A model generated the notes under the pieces. It saw nothing but the letters and a program-made list of their open reading frames with translations. It made no database searches and was not told the DNA's origin. Below, piece by piece: positions 34,157-46,362 of a stretch of DNA of 64,000 nt. The DNA comes from Ceratopteris richardii (lineage: Eukaryota; Streptophyta; Polypodiopsida; Polypodiales; Pteridaceae): the NCBI GenBank assembly GCA_020310875.1, contig CM035412.1:137688761-137752760 (forward strand). The letters are read 5' to 3'. Both the position numbers and the translations under genes were made by a program. How positions within the stretch are numbered: the stretch's first letter is position 1; every line of letters starts with the position of its first letter.

Positions 34157-34830
34157 TCAGACATCTTTCTCCATTGACAGCCAATACACACCTAACTTCT
34201 TTAAGTTTGATAGAGTCTCTTGTCTAGAATGGTGTTGCTTCAGTGCACCTACATGTGCCAATTGCAACCAATTGTTATACTCTTGTTCTTCTACACAACA
34301 GGCAAGGATATTGTGATGGTCTTGCCTATAGGTACTTCTTGCGAGAATTTGATATCTCTGTGCTCTCACTACCTCTTTCTCGTGGGTTCTTACTCGAGGG
34401 TTCTTAGGTCCGTATGTGAGTATTGGAACTAATGAATTGGCCCATTCAAGGAGAATCTCGACATTGAAGAGATAAGCATCTAGTAGCTCATCTGCTACCC
34501 CAGTAGTTGCTTCTCCTGAAGTTATCCTAGAGAGGTGGTCTACTCTTAAGTGTGTTTTCCCCTTTTTTACTACAACTTCAAAATCATACTCCATCAAGAG
34601 TAAAAACCAATGTATTAATCTACCGGTGTTGCATGGTTTGCTGACCAAATACAAAAGAGCTTCGTGGTCGGTAAAAAATTTAAACTTATTTGCCAATAGA
34701 TAATGGTGAAATTTCTTCACCTCATAGACCATTCCTAGTCCCTCTCGCTCATTAGTGGTGTAGTTTCTCTCTACAATGTTGAACTACCTGCTGGCGTATG
34801 CAATTGGTAAATCTATATTTCCCTCCTTTG
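34157..34830 (-). pseudogene. Element A: RNase H and first HHCC-like module
   Basis: The open minus segment 34732-34157 begins in RNase H (YEVKKFHHYLLANKFKFFTD, HEALLYLVSKPCNTGRLIHW, LRVDHLSRITSGEA). It continues through QRYQILARSTYRQDHHNILA and NWLQLAHVGALKQHHS to LGVYWLSMEKDV, the counterpart of module 1 of element B. The stretch to 34830 extends the RNase H match. The module pair is therefore shared by both subfamilies. Confidence 0.8.
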
Positions 34831-35199
34831 TGGGTTGTGTCAACACACATACTATGGCATGATTAGAAGCATCTACATGTACATGAAAATGTTTATTCCA
34901 ATCAGGCATGGCTAGAATAGGTGCAGAACACAATCATCGTTGAAGCTCATTAAAGGAACTCTTGCATTCTTTTGTCCACTCAAAGTTGGTTAGTAGGTTG
35001 TAGAGTGGTTTAGCGATGATTGCATACATATGTATGAATTTTGGGCTCGTTGACTAGAACTTGGATTTTCATTTTCCTTCCTAGGGCTGGTGAGACCTGG
35101 GGACATGGCTTCTACCCAGCCTAGAAATTCCTCTTTTGATGAACATTCAGTTTTGTGTGAATCTACTTCCCATTCCTCATCGTTCACATGTTTACTTCA

Positions 35200-36477
35200 T
35201 TATGAGATTTCTTCTTTAAGATTACCCTCTTTTGTTTCTTCTCTTACTAGGCTTACAGTGAAGATGGATATATCATAACCATCTTCATCATAATGGGGGG
35301 TCCATTGTTCCTCATTAATTGCAATATCCATAGTTTTTAGAATCTCTGCCCAACCATAGGGTTGGAATTCCTCTTCTGGAAACACTACCGGAACATATGT
35401 TGGGTCTTCAATGGGTCTAGAGGTGTGTCCTACTCTTAACGTTCTTGCTTTTGCATGTTCCTCTTCCTTAGCTGTGATTTTACACATCCAAAGGTGTGTA
35501 TCCTCATGCAACCATGATGGATTTGATGTTAAGGAATGTACCGATTCCTTCTGCTCTTTGTTCCTATGTACCATATTCCATGGCAAAGGTGGTACATCCC
35601 TATGTGAGTAGTCTATGAGGTTCACTTTTGTGGTTACTCCTAGGTGTTGTAAGTACAAGGAATTGGTTCCCCAGTCTTATACTACGTGCAATTGTTGCAT
35701 AAAAGGTCTACCTAAGAGCATCTCGTATGCTTGATTCTTTCCAAAATCCCATATTGCAAAGGTGTGGTCAAATTCTACTCCGCAAGTGGATAGGGTAATT
35801 CCCTCCAATAGTTCTAAGTTTCTTTCTATGTGTCCGTCTACCATCTGTAGCTTCATCCTAGTAGATCTAATCTGGTTTTCCCCAGTGTTTCCACAGAGAA
35901 GTGGTCACGATAGCTACTCTTGCGCCTGTATCTAGAATGGCTTTGGTACTATGACCTTTGTATGTAATGGGCAAATAAGCATTAACCTCCTCTCCTTCAC
36001 TCGCATCTCCCACTTTATCTAGGGGTATTTCAGGCACCTTTCCTCGTGCACTTGGTCTAGAGGAGGTTGTAGCTATTTCTAGGAATTGGTTTGCTACATG
36101 TTTCCATAGTTCAAGTTTTATCTTCAATAGCTCGTCCAAAGTTAAATGGCATTGAACTTTTGTGGTCTTAATTGCTTCTATATTCCTAGGAAGAACTGAG
36201 TTATCTCCCCTTACTCGAATAGTGGGGGCTTTCACTTGAATTGAACAGTCTTCCCAAGGGCCCGTAAAGTGAGGTAAGTCTTGCAAAGAGTTAGATTCAA
36301 TCTAGTGTGCTTAATTGGCCAGTCATCCACTTGATCTCCATATATAGATGGGATGTACGCAGGGAACTGTTGTCCTGAGTCATCAATCTCGAGAATAGGT
36401 GGTTGAGATTCTTGTTCCTGTCTCCATCTTTCTTCTTGAATCTCGTTCAAGATGGCATGTGAATCCATATAACCCAT
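35200..36477 (-). pseudogene. Element A: protease and flanking linkers
   Basis: The minus segment 36286-35867 carries TYKGHSTKAILDTGARVAIV, the retropepsin active-site block, preceded by KVQCHLTLDELLKIKLELWK as in B. The segment 35658-35200 continues with MYLQHLGVTTKVNLIDYSHR and the acidic WTPHYDEDGYDISIF linker. The order and spacing equal those of element B at 22267-23270. It is broken, with several breaks in and around it. Confidence 0.82.
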
Positions 36478-39390
36478 TTAATGATTTTCTAATTCTGACC
36501 TAGCCTGTTTGAATAGAGTGGTCTTCAAAGGTTTTAGTTGGGCTAGTTTGTGTGCTAGAACTGACTTTCGTAGGGTTAGATATGACTTGTCCTAGTTTCT
36601 CTAGTAGTCCTTGAAAATGTAACTCAAGCCTAGCCATAATTTCCCAATTGACGTATTGTGATGCTTCAAACATTGCCTATGCTAATTCCACCATTTTCAT
36701 GCACAGTTTGGTTCTCTCAATTTCTAATTCAGCTTTTGGGTAATTCTTGCTAGATTTCCCTACGTGTGGTACTTCTTGTATTCTCGCTTGATAGGCTTTG
36801 AACATCATATCCAAGTTTTCTAGGGTGGGGTCTTCTAGTATTGATCCTAGTTTAGAGGTGACTATTTGTGGTTCAACCTCCTGTGATGCCATCTCTAAGA
36901 TTTTAGCTCTCATTTCCCTTAGGCTCTCCTCTCACTTGTTGATCTTTTTACCCCATTTTCTCTTGTGTCACTCTCGTGACTCTTTCCAAGTTCTAGTTTT
37001 CTTTCTTGTTGATCCTCCTACTTCGTTGGCTTCATGTATTTTTCCTGGGTTTTTTGGTTGTATTTGCCTTTGTACTTGGGCTCTAGTAACTATTTGGATG
37101 GGTATATACTGGGGTATGGAACCTTCAAACTATTGCACTATGCCTATCACATTGATGGGCGTTACTTTTGTGGAGGTGTTCGCAGGGTTCTTGGGGCAAT
37201 ATCTTATGAAGTGATCCTTTCCACATTCATGGAAAAAGCCTTGAATCTTGAAATATTGCAACTGCACCACAGTTGCTGCATGTGGACAATCTTGTATGAA
37301 GTGGTCTCCTTGGCATTTATAACATGGTCCTTTGGGTGCTTGTGGTCTTAGTTGTCTAGCCTGCGATCTTGGGTTGGGGTTTGTGTACATGACCTAAGCA
37401 TAATCCGGTTCCCAGTTTTGCTCATGCACAGGGTTCTCATAATAAGGGTCTAAGTTTTTCGGTGACTCCACGTAGTACACTAGCGGGCTATCCACATGAT
37501 TGGAGTCAAAATTTCTTGCATTAGGATCATTATCTAGGATCAATGGGGTCGTGGGTACTAATGCCATGTTGGAATTCTCCTCTGGTGTGGCATACTTTAC
37601 TAAAACTACATTAGCAGGGGGTGGAGGTTTTTTTCCTAAGACAGTTTGCGATCTAGGCTGTGCTTGATATGGCGCTCGATACTGAGGGGGGGCTCGATAA
37701 TATTGATGTGGCTGGTACTGCCCTTGGTATCTACCAGCTGAAATTGTTGAGGTTAACTCTGCCTAACCATTTATTTATTATATGCGCAATCCTGAGCAGT
37801 GTGGTTTGTGTATCTTCATTCTATGGTACAATACATTCCAGTGGAGTTTGCCATATGGTCACCTCCACAAGTATAACACCTTCAAGGGGGGGCTAATTTG
37901 ATGCCTGGTTTGCTAGAAACTCCCAATCGTTTGACCACATGTTATGCTAAGTCCTCTATTGAGTTGGTACGTCTGGATGAAGTCTCTGTGGTGCTATCCG
38001 AATCCTTGTGAGCCTTAGGCAGTTTTAGCTCATCTCCTAAGTTATCTTCTATGTCTACACAGATCCATAAACATTAATCCAAGGTCCTTGGCTCCTTCAA
38101 GAAGACGTACTCAACTTAGCACTCAGTAGGCCGTCTATGAACAACACTATCAATTTGGCTTGAGTGGTTACTTCCAATGGGGGACATTTTTCTATGTACC
38201 GTCTAAATCTTTGACCGACCATCCTCACTGTCTCTTGAGAGGTTTGTTTGAATGTGTGTATCAAGGAAGACGTGCTATGTTTGATTCCACTCTTGGAAAA
38301 ATCCGTAATGAAGGATTCCATCATGTGGTGGATGTCTCTAAATTGATGTTGGTGCAATGGTTGGAACCAATCCAACACATCACCCTTTAGAGCGAGTCCA
38401 AAGGCATTAAATTTTGTAAACATGTCTTCGACTTGTTCAGCCTGTAGCACCTGCTTGAATTCTACTACATGCTCGTAAGGATCTCCCGATCCATCAAAAC
38501 AATTCTTCATTGCCTTCATTAATTGAGTAGGCCTCAAGGTTCTAGGGTGGTCTCTTGGCCTCGGTAGGGGAAAACCGTCCCCACCCCTGTGAGCCTTATG
38601 ATCCCTAAGAGGTTCCCTTTCATCCCTCGCACTTTCGGTGGGGGCCCTCTCCTTCCTGCATGATGGATGAAACTACTCTCTGCACCTTCCTTGTTTTTCT
38701 CTCTATGTCCTTGAGATGTGCCAACACCCAAACTATCCTTAAGTGCTTGCGATCTTACTAGAGGAAAAACTAATTCTCCTCCCCATGTATACACATGTCG
38801 TCCATGTTTTGTGACCTTATACATTCGTTCTGAGGTGTCATCTAAGTATACTACCTTTCTTGGAATCTCTGGGTCCTTTAGTTCATAAATCGTGTTTGTT
38901 CCTATCATAGTAGGATGCTCTCGCCTATATCTCCAAAATGCTTCGTCGGTCTCCTTATTCCAAAACAATTCTATACTCCTATTGTCTTGGGGCATCCACT
39001 TAGTAGTTATCACCCTCATTAGTACGGATTTTCCTCTTGGTGTTCTTGGTTCCTCAACATGTTTACTATGTCCTTCCACATCTATGTCTGCATTTTCTAC
39101 CATCTCACCTAGTTCATTTGTTGAGTCAGCCCTAATTGCGACGATATACATGGTCCCTTCTTTGTCTATGTAAGCCTCGTTTTCAAACTTAACAATCAGA
39201 TGTTCTAATCCCATAGGTTGATCAGGATTATGTAGTTGAATCACTGACTGATGAAGGCCATCCTCATATACTGGGGCACCCAATCTATTTGTATGAATAT
39301 ACTCCAACTGAGCCTTGTAGGGTCCCTCCATCTTCTCTAGGTGGGCTACATTAAACGATACCCATGTTCTACCCATGTTGAAAGACATAT
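36478..39390 (-). pseudogene. Element A: gag region
   Basis: The open minus segment 39388-38534 starts MSFNMGRTWVSFNVAHLEKM and holds the conserved N-terminal block (HNPDQPMGLEHLIVKFE, TPRGKSVLMRVI). 38537-38097 is the capsid-like core (CFDGSGDPYEHVVEFKQVLQ, VLDWFQPLHQHQFRDIHHMM). Zinc knuckles follow toward 37130 (CYKCQGDHFIQDC and CGKDHFIRYC). The linker to protease is at 36913-36677. It is colinear with element B gag and broken in many places. Confidence 0.85.
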
Positions 39391-40922
39391 CCGAGTCACT
39401 CGTATCTAAACTAGCCTCGTATGGATAATTTCCTAGCTATTGTGCCCACGATCGTGCTGTAGTTCTTACGCTAGCCTCAAAAGATCGAACACTCTGTTTA
39501 TCACTTTTCCCTAAGTATTTTCCAGACCTCAGTTTCATTAATCCTAATCTCACCTTATTGTGCTCACCCCTTTGCTTAGGTCAATTACTTAGTTTGGGCG
39601 TTTTCTTTAGAGGTTCTTGTCTTGTTTACATTTGTCGCAAGGAATTTTTTTAATGTGTTTATCTTTAATTCATTTGAGTGTTGCATATTCAAATCACAAG
39701 ATTCCTTTAGGCTTGATCTCATCACCCACTTACATCTTCTCTCGTCGGCTACTTATCACTCAATGAGCTAGGGTGAAACCTCGCTACACTAGGAGTCCTA
39801 AGACACCATTGATCACAATATAACTTTACTCAAAGAAATCATCAACAATTAAAGAAATGGAAATTGCACTTACAAAGTTCTCTTGGACTTAAGAAACGAT
39901 TGTTTTCGCTTTCTGTGAGAACTCGAGGTACTTGCCCACTTCTCCCTTTGCTCTATGCCACACACAAGAGTTCACAATTAATGTCAAGAAATTATCCCAA
40001 AAAAATTGAAAATTTGTGCAAAACCTAATTTAGTGTTTTCTCTAACAATCGCGATGGTTAGACAAAATCGCGATGGTGTGTCACCGTCACGATGGTCAGA
40101 GGTCACAATGATCAGGCCTTACGATGATGAGTCGCAGTCGCGACTATCAAGTCACGATGATCACTCAGAATCAGGACGATCAAGTCACGACGGTGAAGCT
40201 ATGATGATCGCGATGGTCAGTTCACGATGGTCAAACGACGACAGTCAAGGTCACGATGGTCAAGCACAATCGCGACAATCAATCCACGATGGCCAACCAG
40301 GATCGCAATTGTCAAGCACCATCGCGATGGTGATTCACCGTCGTGATGGTGAGATGCGATCGTGATGGTGTGAGCCAATCGCCACGACGGTCAGTGACCG
40401 TTGCGATGGTCAGACGCAGTTGCAATGATGTGTCATCATTGCGATGGTCAAAAAATGATGCAATTTCACAAATTCAAGCATGGATCTATGCAAGCACTTA
40501 CCTAGGCTCCTCCTTCATGCAAAAAGTTTGCTCAAATTCATACCTTGCCTAACAGTTTTGATGGTCAGCTTCAACGGGAGTTTCTGAGAAAAAAATGGAG
40601 TTTTTACATGTGTTTCCAGCAAATTCGTGGTGTCCAAAGGCTACCCTACAAGATTAGTGCACCAGAAAACACGAAGATACACCTACAAAATCTCTCTCTC
40701 ACTCTCGCACATACAGAAATGAGGGAAAGAGAAGAGAAAGGGGGATTATGACTGATTTTTGGTGATTTTTTGGAGTTTGAGATAATGATAGGGAATGATA
40801 CTAGAGGAATAGAGGAGTAAAAGTGTGTAAAAAATAACTACAAACAACAAAACAACAAAGAAATTTTACCTTCCATGATTTTCTCCAATACACTTACCAA
40901 CACATGCTCAACCTAGAGCTCG
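39391..40922 (-). other. Leader of element A
   Basis: About 1.5 kb between primer site and gag, with no gene seen. It contains the decayed tandem array at about 40040-40450. The remainder is unremarkable AT-rich sequence. Confidence 0.65.
40040..40450 (-). repeat. Decayed tandem array in element A leader
   Basis: Some 20 copies of a core that in best form reads TCGCGATGG on the plus strand, spaced about 18-25 bases. Many copies have CG changed to CA or TG. It is the counterpart of B's array (17429-18085), in the same leader position and opposite strand because A is reversed. Confidence 0.85.
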
Positions 40923-40940
40923 TCCCCAGCAACGACGTCA
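40923..40940 (-). other. Primer-binding site of element A (altered Asp type)
   Basis: On the minus strand it reads TGACGTCGTTGCTGGGGA, three bases from the Asp-tRNA complement. It lies seven bases inside the right-hand LTR, as in element B. Confidence 0.75.
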
Positions 40941-40947
40941 AATTTGG

Positions 40948-41574
40948 TGTCACTCTAGCACAATGGAAAGTACCAACGTGAGGAGCTTCACCTCGTAATT
41001 GTCAATCCATGGAGAGGGTAGGCCGATATGAAGATCAAGAGCGAATGATGTGCATGAAGAAGATGGTGAGAAATGCAAAGAGCATAGACACACATGCATA
41101 CACACACTAGGAAAGTTGCGATGGAGATCACTGGAAGGCAAGGAAAGAACTCATACTCATATTCATCATCAACTAGTTACAATATCTTTTCTAAATCTAG
41201 CTCATAGGTTCAACCATAAACTAACAAAAACCTCAAAGTGAGCTCTCTAGCTCTATTTATAGTTTTTGCCTAGTTTGATCGGTTTCACATCTAGTGACCA
41301 GCATAGTTAAAAAATAGGTTCTACCTCTAATTTGAACTACTGGCTTCCAAAAATTACAAAAATTGGTGTGAACTTTCTATTTAGACTCCTCAAGCTCGAG
41401 GACTCCTCGGCTTGCACAAAATGGAGTCGCACTTGCAATCATTGGATATATGTACATATATTACATTGTTTTAGTGCTAAAAATCATTGTTGCCATGATG
41501 AAATAATTTGAATAGTTTATCTGCTTCCTCTTCTTCTATGATGAGAACCACTACTCGATTCTTTGACTTGAACA
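40948..41574 (-). repeat. 5' LTR of element A
   Basis: Partner of 11780-12411, about 627 bp and roughly 92% identical, plus-strand start TGTCACTC and end TTGAACA. The target duplication AAGGC follows and copia 1 RT resumes. Confidence 0.9.
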
Positions 41575-41922
41575 AAGGCATTATATGGTTTGAAGCAAGC
41601 ACTATGTGCTTGGTATGAAAAGATACATGGTTACTTGTTTGCACATGGTTTTGAGAATAGTCCAATTGAGAGCACCTTATATGTTAAGCATGCAAATGAT
41701 GTGCTTCTAATCATTGTTGTCTATTTTGATGATGTGCTCCTCACTGGTCCTAATGAGAATCATATTGCTAATGTTAAGGCTGATTTGCATGCCTCATTTG
41801 AGATGTGAGATTTAGGGAATTTGCATCATTATTTGGGCATTCAGTTTATGCAAGTTGATGGTGGAATAGCTTTGTGTCAAACAAAATATATTGATACATT
41901 ATTGCAATTTTTTGGCCTTCAG
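41575..41922 (+). pseudogene. Copia element 1: rest of reverse transcriptase (truncated)
   Basis: The translation gives KALYGLKQALCAWYEKIHGY, LIIVVYFDDVLLTGPNENHI (the copia YVDD-type box, here YFDD) and LHHYLGIQFMQVDGGIALCQ. It continues copia 1 from 11774. The match ends near 41922, so the element's RNase H and 3' LTR are not seen in this window. Confidence 0.85.
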
Positions 41923-42690
41923 ATGGCGGAGAGAATATTTCTCTCATGAATTTGATTCTTATCTACAAGAGAGAGGAATCAAGAGGGAAATCACCATCAG
42001 ATACACTCTTGAGCAGAATGGAGTGATAGAGAGAAGAAATAGGACAATTGTGGATGTTGCAAGGTCCATGCTCAATGAGAAGAAACCCCCAAATTACTTG
42101 TCGCAAGAGGCAACATCAACAACTACTTATTTGGTGAATAGAATTCTATCAAAGGCTCTAGATGGCATGAAGCCATACGAGGGATGAAATGGAAGAAGAC
42201 CTAGCGTGGATCATTGCAAGATCTTTGGGTGCATTGCATATGCACACAAACTGTCACGAATTAGAGGTAAATGGGACCCTGAAATAGAGAAATGCATATT
42301 CATAGGCTATGACCTTAATAAAAAAGATTATAAGTTGTACAATCCAAGCAACAAAGGATTCATTGTAAGTAGAGAGGTTGTGTTTGATGAATACAAATTA
42401 TGCTTTGAAGATGATTGCAAGAGAATCAAGCTACCTTATGAGCTAGAGGAGGACTTTCCAACTCTTTCGAAAAGGATTGAGAACACACTTGAAGTATCAA
42501 GCGATTTTGAAGATGATCAGAAGACTCCAAGGAGAGAAATCAATTTTAAGAAGTCTAAGGTAAAAACCAAAGTGCAGGAGTTGAGGGATATAGCCGAATC
42601 CTCTCAACAAATAATCAGAAGGTCAATTAGAGGGAAGAGGAAGCCAAAAAGATACGCCTATGATACATAACTAGTTACTAAACTATTGAG
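41923..42690 (+). pseudogene. Fragment of a second copia element (F): integrase
   Basis: From about 41928 the translation is GEYFSHEFDSYLQERGIKRE, TLEQNGVIERRNRTIVDVA, then DHCKIFGCIAYAHKLSRIRG and CIFIGYDLNKKDYKLYNPSN. This is the C-terminal half of a copia integrase followed by the linker before RT (RRSIRGKRKPKRYAYDT). It is a different copia family from copia 1 and joins it directly in the same orientation, with no LTR between. It has few breaks within the piece. Confidence 0.82.
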
Positions 42691-42699
42691 CCCAAAAAA

Positions 42700-42800
42700 G
42701 TCATATTGGTCGACATCAACCTGGTCAAAGTCAAAACAATCAAATTCAAAGTGGTCAGAGTCAACATGGTCAAAGTCAAAGGGTTCAAAGTTCAATTGTC
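42700..42800 (+). repeat. Short degenerate repeat, TGGTCAAAGTCAA-like
   Basis: GGTCAAAGTCAA, GTCAGAGTCAACAT and GTCAAAGTCAAAGG recur within about 100 bases just beyond the copia F fragment. Interpretation unknown. Confidence 0.6.
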
Positions 42801-43694
42801 AAGGTGCACAGGTAGTGCACAATCAATTTATTCACAATGGTTATGTTTTGCAGAAAGTGGATGAAGGTTGTAGATTGTCTTTCTGTAAGTTTTAAGGGTT
42901 TTAAAGGTGTTTGGAATGTTCCGGTGAACCCTCTCTTATGTACATATTTGAGAAATTGAAGGATAAAAGAGAAGGTATGTGAAGTGGAAGCAGTACGTAA
43001 AAGTGAAAGTATGGTCTCCCATTTAAAATTTTGTTGTTGTCCTAAAGTCACTATAGGACAAAACAAGGAGTCATTGGTTGTACACACTTTGAGACAATCT
43101 TGGGACATCAAAGTGAGCACCAAGATACTCTATCAATTAGGAGCATACGTACATGAACTGACACTCAACTCAAGGCATGCATTATTCTTGGTTGGACTAA
43201 GCAAGGTGAGCATAGTCTACACTAGGAGAGAGAAGAGCAAGAGACATTCAGTCAGTGTGTGATGCATAGAAGCAAAAAGTGTGCAAGAAGTGTGACTTAG
43301 GTGTGTGTAGAGGAGTGCTAAGCAAGGCAATCAAGGGTCACAAGGTCCCATTGAAGCTTTGTGTGCATGACAGAAGGTGTCCATCCCTCGTCCCCTATTG
43401 GAAGCTTGAGTGCAAGGTGTGCACAAGTGCAAGCTCTTGAAGAAGGTAGAGGTCTGGTGCAGAGAAGGTCGATGGCAGAAAGACCCTTTGGTATCTTGTA
43501 ACCTTGTTTGATTGTGTACTCTTTGGGATTACGCATTACGCACAGAGAGCATTTGGCTTTGTTTTGTACATCATCGTTGTATTTTTCTCTTCATAATCAA
43601 TCTAGAAAAGCTTTTGGTGTTTGTATTTCTCTTCTTATCCTTCTTCCTTCTCCTACAAACTCTCAAGTCCCTTCTGCACAAGAATCCCCCAACA
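42801..43694 (+). repeat. Probable LTR (3' part) of gypsy element G
   Basis: The segment ends CCCCCAACA directly before a primer-site-like TTGGCACACCC. Its last 200 bases are T/C-rich like a U5 region. The LTR start is not found, so the left limit given here is approximate. No gene is seen on either strand. Confidence 0.45.
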
Positions 43695-43699
43695 AAATT

Positions 43700-43717
43700 T
43701 GGCACACCCAGTTAGAC
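43700..43717 (+). other. Primer-binding site of element G
   Basis: TGGCACACCCAGTTAGAC lies five bases after the CAACA end. The spacing and the TGG start fit a primer site; I could not name the tRNA. Confidence 0.5.
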
Positions 43718-43857
43718 CACAAGGAGGCTTAAGCATAGGAGAAGCAATATTTGCAAAGTGTAGAAGAGTGCAAGGGTCCTGACAGTACCGTACTGGCTTA
43801 AGAGGTAATCTTACTTCTATTGCAATTCTCTTAGCCTAAGAGGAGTATGAGAAGCTC

Positions 43858-45350
43858 ATGATCGCAACCTGGTCTCAATCCTTGAGGGTCCCTTGCAAAG
43901 CAACGAGAAGGAAAGTTATCCGAAGGTCAACTAGTCCACTATCAAAAATATCATCAATAAAGACTATGGTAGCCCAGGTAGACTTGGAGACTTTACTAAA
44001 ATTTCCATCTTTCAAGGGATTAGCACAAGAAGACCCAGATGAACACATTAGGAGATTTTTGGCCTTATGTAAGACAAGGAATCTGATGGGAAGAGAAGCA
44101 TTTTGGATCCTTTTCCCTACAACATTAGAAGGGCTAGCAGACAAATGGTTTAGTCAGTTTGTCGATAACCATTTCACCACATGGGACCTGATGAAGGAAG
44201 CACTTAGGACTCAGTTCCAATAAGGAAACACAACTGAAAACATTATTGAGGAGTTAGAAAATCTAAGAGTAGGTCTTGGGGAGACCTTTTTCAGGATTTG
44301 TCACCAGAGCCAAGGCATTGATGGCTAAATTTCTATACCCTCCCCATGATCTTTTCATCAAGAAGAGGTTGGCTTAACCACTTCCAATATCAACACAATG
44401 TAAAATAAAGGAGTTAGTGTTATCGAAAGCAACAATAGAAGAGTTTATTAATACATCCACAAGATTGGAGCAAATGAGGCATCAGTATGGAACAAGTTCT
44501 TCTAGTTTATCATATCATGTAGAACCTGACGACCCAGTAATTCAGCTAAGGAAGGAACTTGAGAGCTTGAAAAGGAACAAACCCCACAAAGAAGAGGAAA
44601 GTGCAGTAACTCAGTTGAGGCAAGAAATTGAGGCCTTAAATCTACAAAAAGAAAGGAGACCCAAGTAGAAGAGTTGGCTGAACTTTGACATGATTACACG
44701 AACTTAGGGGAGGTGGCATAAAAAATGGATTATGGTGCACCATGTGCAACAACCAGGGTCATGTGGTAAGTGAGTGTCCACTCCTAAGTGTAACTTGCCA
44801 TTTACGCAAGAAAGTTGGGCATGAGGCCCAAGAATGTCAGTCAACAACATATTGGACACAAGGAGGAGCCCTACCGCCAACCAATGTAATGGCAGTAGCA
44901 CCCAATCAAGGTAACAATTACAACCTTAGACATAGGAATAACTTTGGAAATGGAGGCCAATTATTTGTTTCAGATGTGGAGAATGTGGGCATTACCAATG
45001 TAGGTGCACTCTACCAAAAAATGCCACTCCTTGCAGGAACTACCCAGAGGCCACAGATCATTATACTAATTGTTGTCCTAAGAACCAAGCAGCTACATCT
45101 AGGCCACACATTCAAATGATTGTTGTGAGCAAAGAAGAAGTTGCAAAACAAGTCAAGGTGACATCACCATCTACGAGAGTAGTGCAACTAGAAGAAATTG
45201 ACTATTTTGCGGTGCAGACAAGAAGCAAGGGGAAGGCTCAATAAGACATAGGTCAAGAGTCAAGGAGTAATGGATTTAACAAAGACAAAGAGACATCTGA
45301 AGACAAAGCCAACACATGTTTAAATACAACGCAACAAGAAGATCTCATAG
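43858..45350 (+). pseudogene. Element G: gag with zinc knuckles
   Basis: The open segment 43858-44223 holds a gypsy retrotransposon gag core (FPSFKGLAQEDPDEHIRRFL, FPTTLEGLADKWFSQF). A coiled Lys/Glu stretch at 44417-44668 follows. Cys/His clusters at 44740-45080 (CNNQGHVVSECPLLS and a GHEAQEC variant) act as knuckles, then TRSKGKAQ. It is distinct from the gag of A, B and C. Broken in several places. Confidence 0.75.
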
Positions 45351-45413
45351 GTACTTGAGCATGCATTCAGTAGAGCTCATGAGGAGCTTGATAAGTCAAA
45401 TAGAGACCATGTT

Positions 45414-46030
45414 TTGAAGGAATCGGAAGCTTCAAGACTACTCAAATCCATGAAAAAGGAGGTCAGTATTTTTTATTTAATAAAGATGGATGTGAAATTC
45501 AGGTCAGAGCTCTTGCAGATAATTGTTGAGGCTTCCACAACAAGTTTAGTGGCAAAGACTGTTGTTATGCATAAAGATACAATTGTAGGGGAAGCCCCCC
45601 TCACTATCAAAAGACATGTGTTTCAAGGAGTTATTGTAGATGGTGGTTATGGCACTAACTTGATGCCAGAACATACCATGGAAAAGATTGGACTACAACC
45701 TTCAAGACCTGCCAATTTTACTGTAACATTGGCAGACCAAAGCATAGTAAGGTATGGGAGTGGTCCCTGGAGTACTAGTGGAGATACAAGGTACCATTTT
45801 TAACTTGCATTTTGTTGTTTTAAGGCTGCCATAAGTAGAAATAAGTTTCCCCCTATTGATTGGGAGACCTTGTTTAAGGCATGCCAATGTGCTACATGAC
45901 TGGGGGTAAGGACACAATGTGGGTAAAGCAAGGGGGAAAAAAGTTGCAGCATATATTCTTAGAAGAAGGACTAGACAACCAAAGACATAACAGCATGATG
46001 CAGACAATTGGTATTTGTATGGTGTTGCCA
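45414..46030 (+). pseudogene. Element G: protease, then truncation
   Basis: The open segment 45414-45803 has HVFQGVIVDGGYGTNLMPEH, a retropepsin-like active-site region, followed by GLQPSRPANFTVTLADQSIV. About 200 bases later recognisable element sequence stops; no RT or integrase of this element is seen in the window. G is thus a 5' fragment. Confidence 0.65.
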
Positions 46031-46362
46031 AAATATTTTTTTATTTTTATGGATAAAATGTTTTTGGCTCTAGATTGTGCCTCGAATGGCCATTTTTTGC
46101 AAACTTGGGATCATTTTCATGTCTTTGGGCACCTCTAGACTCATGTTTTGCATTAATTTTACCAAAATCCCAACTTTTCTCCCAGTTTTGGTCAAAACCC
46201 ACATATTTTCTTCCCATTTCTCACGTGTTTTTTATTTTTCACATGGTCCACATGGTCTATTCTCACCTTAGTTTCCCACATGTTTTCCATATGCACCCTA
46301 TGTAGCTTTCTAGTTTTCTCATTTTGGCCTTTTCCAGAGCCCTTGCTTCTACTCCTTGCCCC
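46031..46362. other. Unassigned AT-rich stretch
   Basis: No domain, LTR end or primer site was recognised on either strand between G and the chromovirus fragment E'. It includes T-rich runs and repeated ACATGGTC/ACATG words at about 46240-46290. Confidence 0.5.

Larger units (their letters stand above)
11780..41574 (-). mobile_element. Gypsy element A (Tat/Athila-like), minus strand, with element B nested in it
   Basis: Two LTRs of about 630 bp, roughly 92% identical, bound this block. The target duplication is AAGGT (11775-11779) and AAGGC (41575-41579), one base apart after ageing; AAGGC matches the copia codons expected there. Read on the minus strand the parts are LTR, primer site, leader with tandem repeats, gag, knuckles, protease, RNase H, HHCC modules, integrase core, extra ORF, hairpin, polypurine tract, LTR. 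It is clearly broken, with many breaks, and a reverse transcriptase core is not recognisable. It is the oldest of the three insertions into copia 1 that can be judged by LTR divergence. About 17.3 kb of the span belongs to element B. Confidence 0.9.

Noticed and set aside
43700-43717. Naming the tRNA that primes element G
   Set aside because: The site has the right position and a TGG start, but I could not match it to a particular plant tRNA with confidence.
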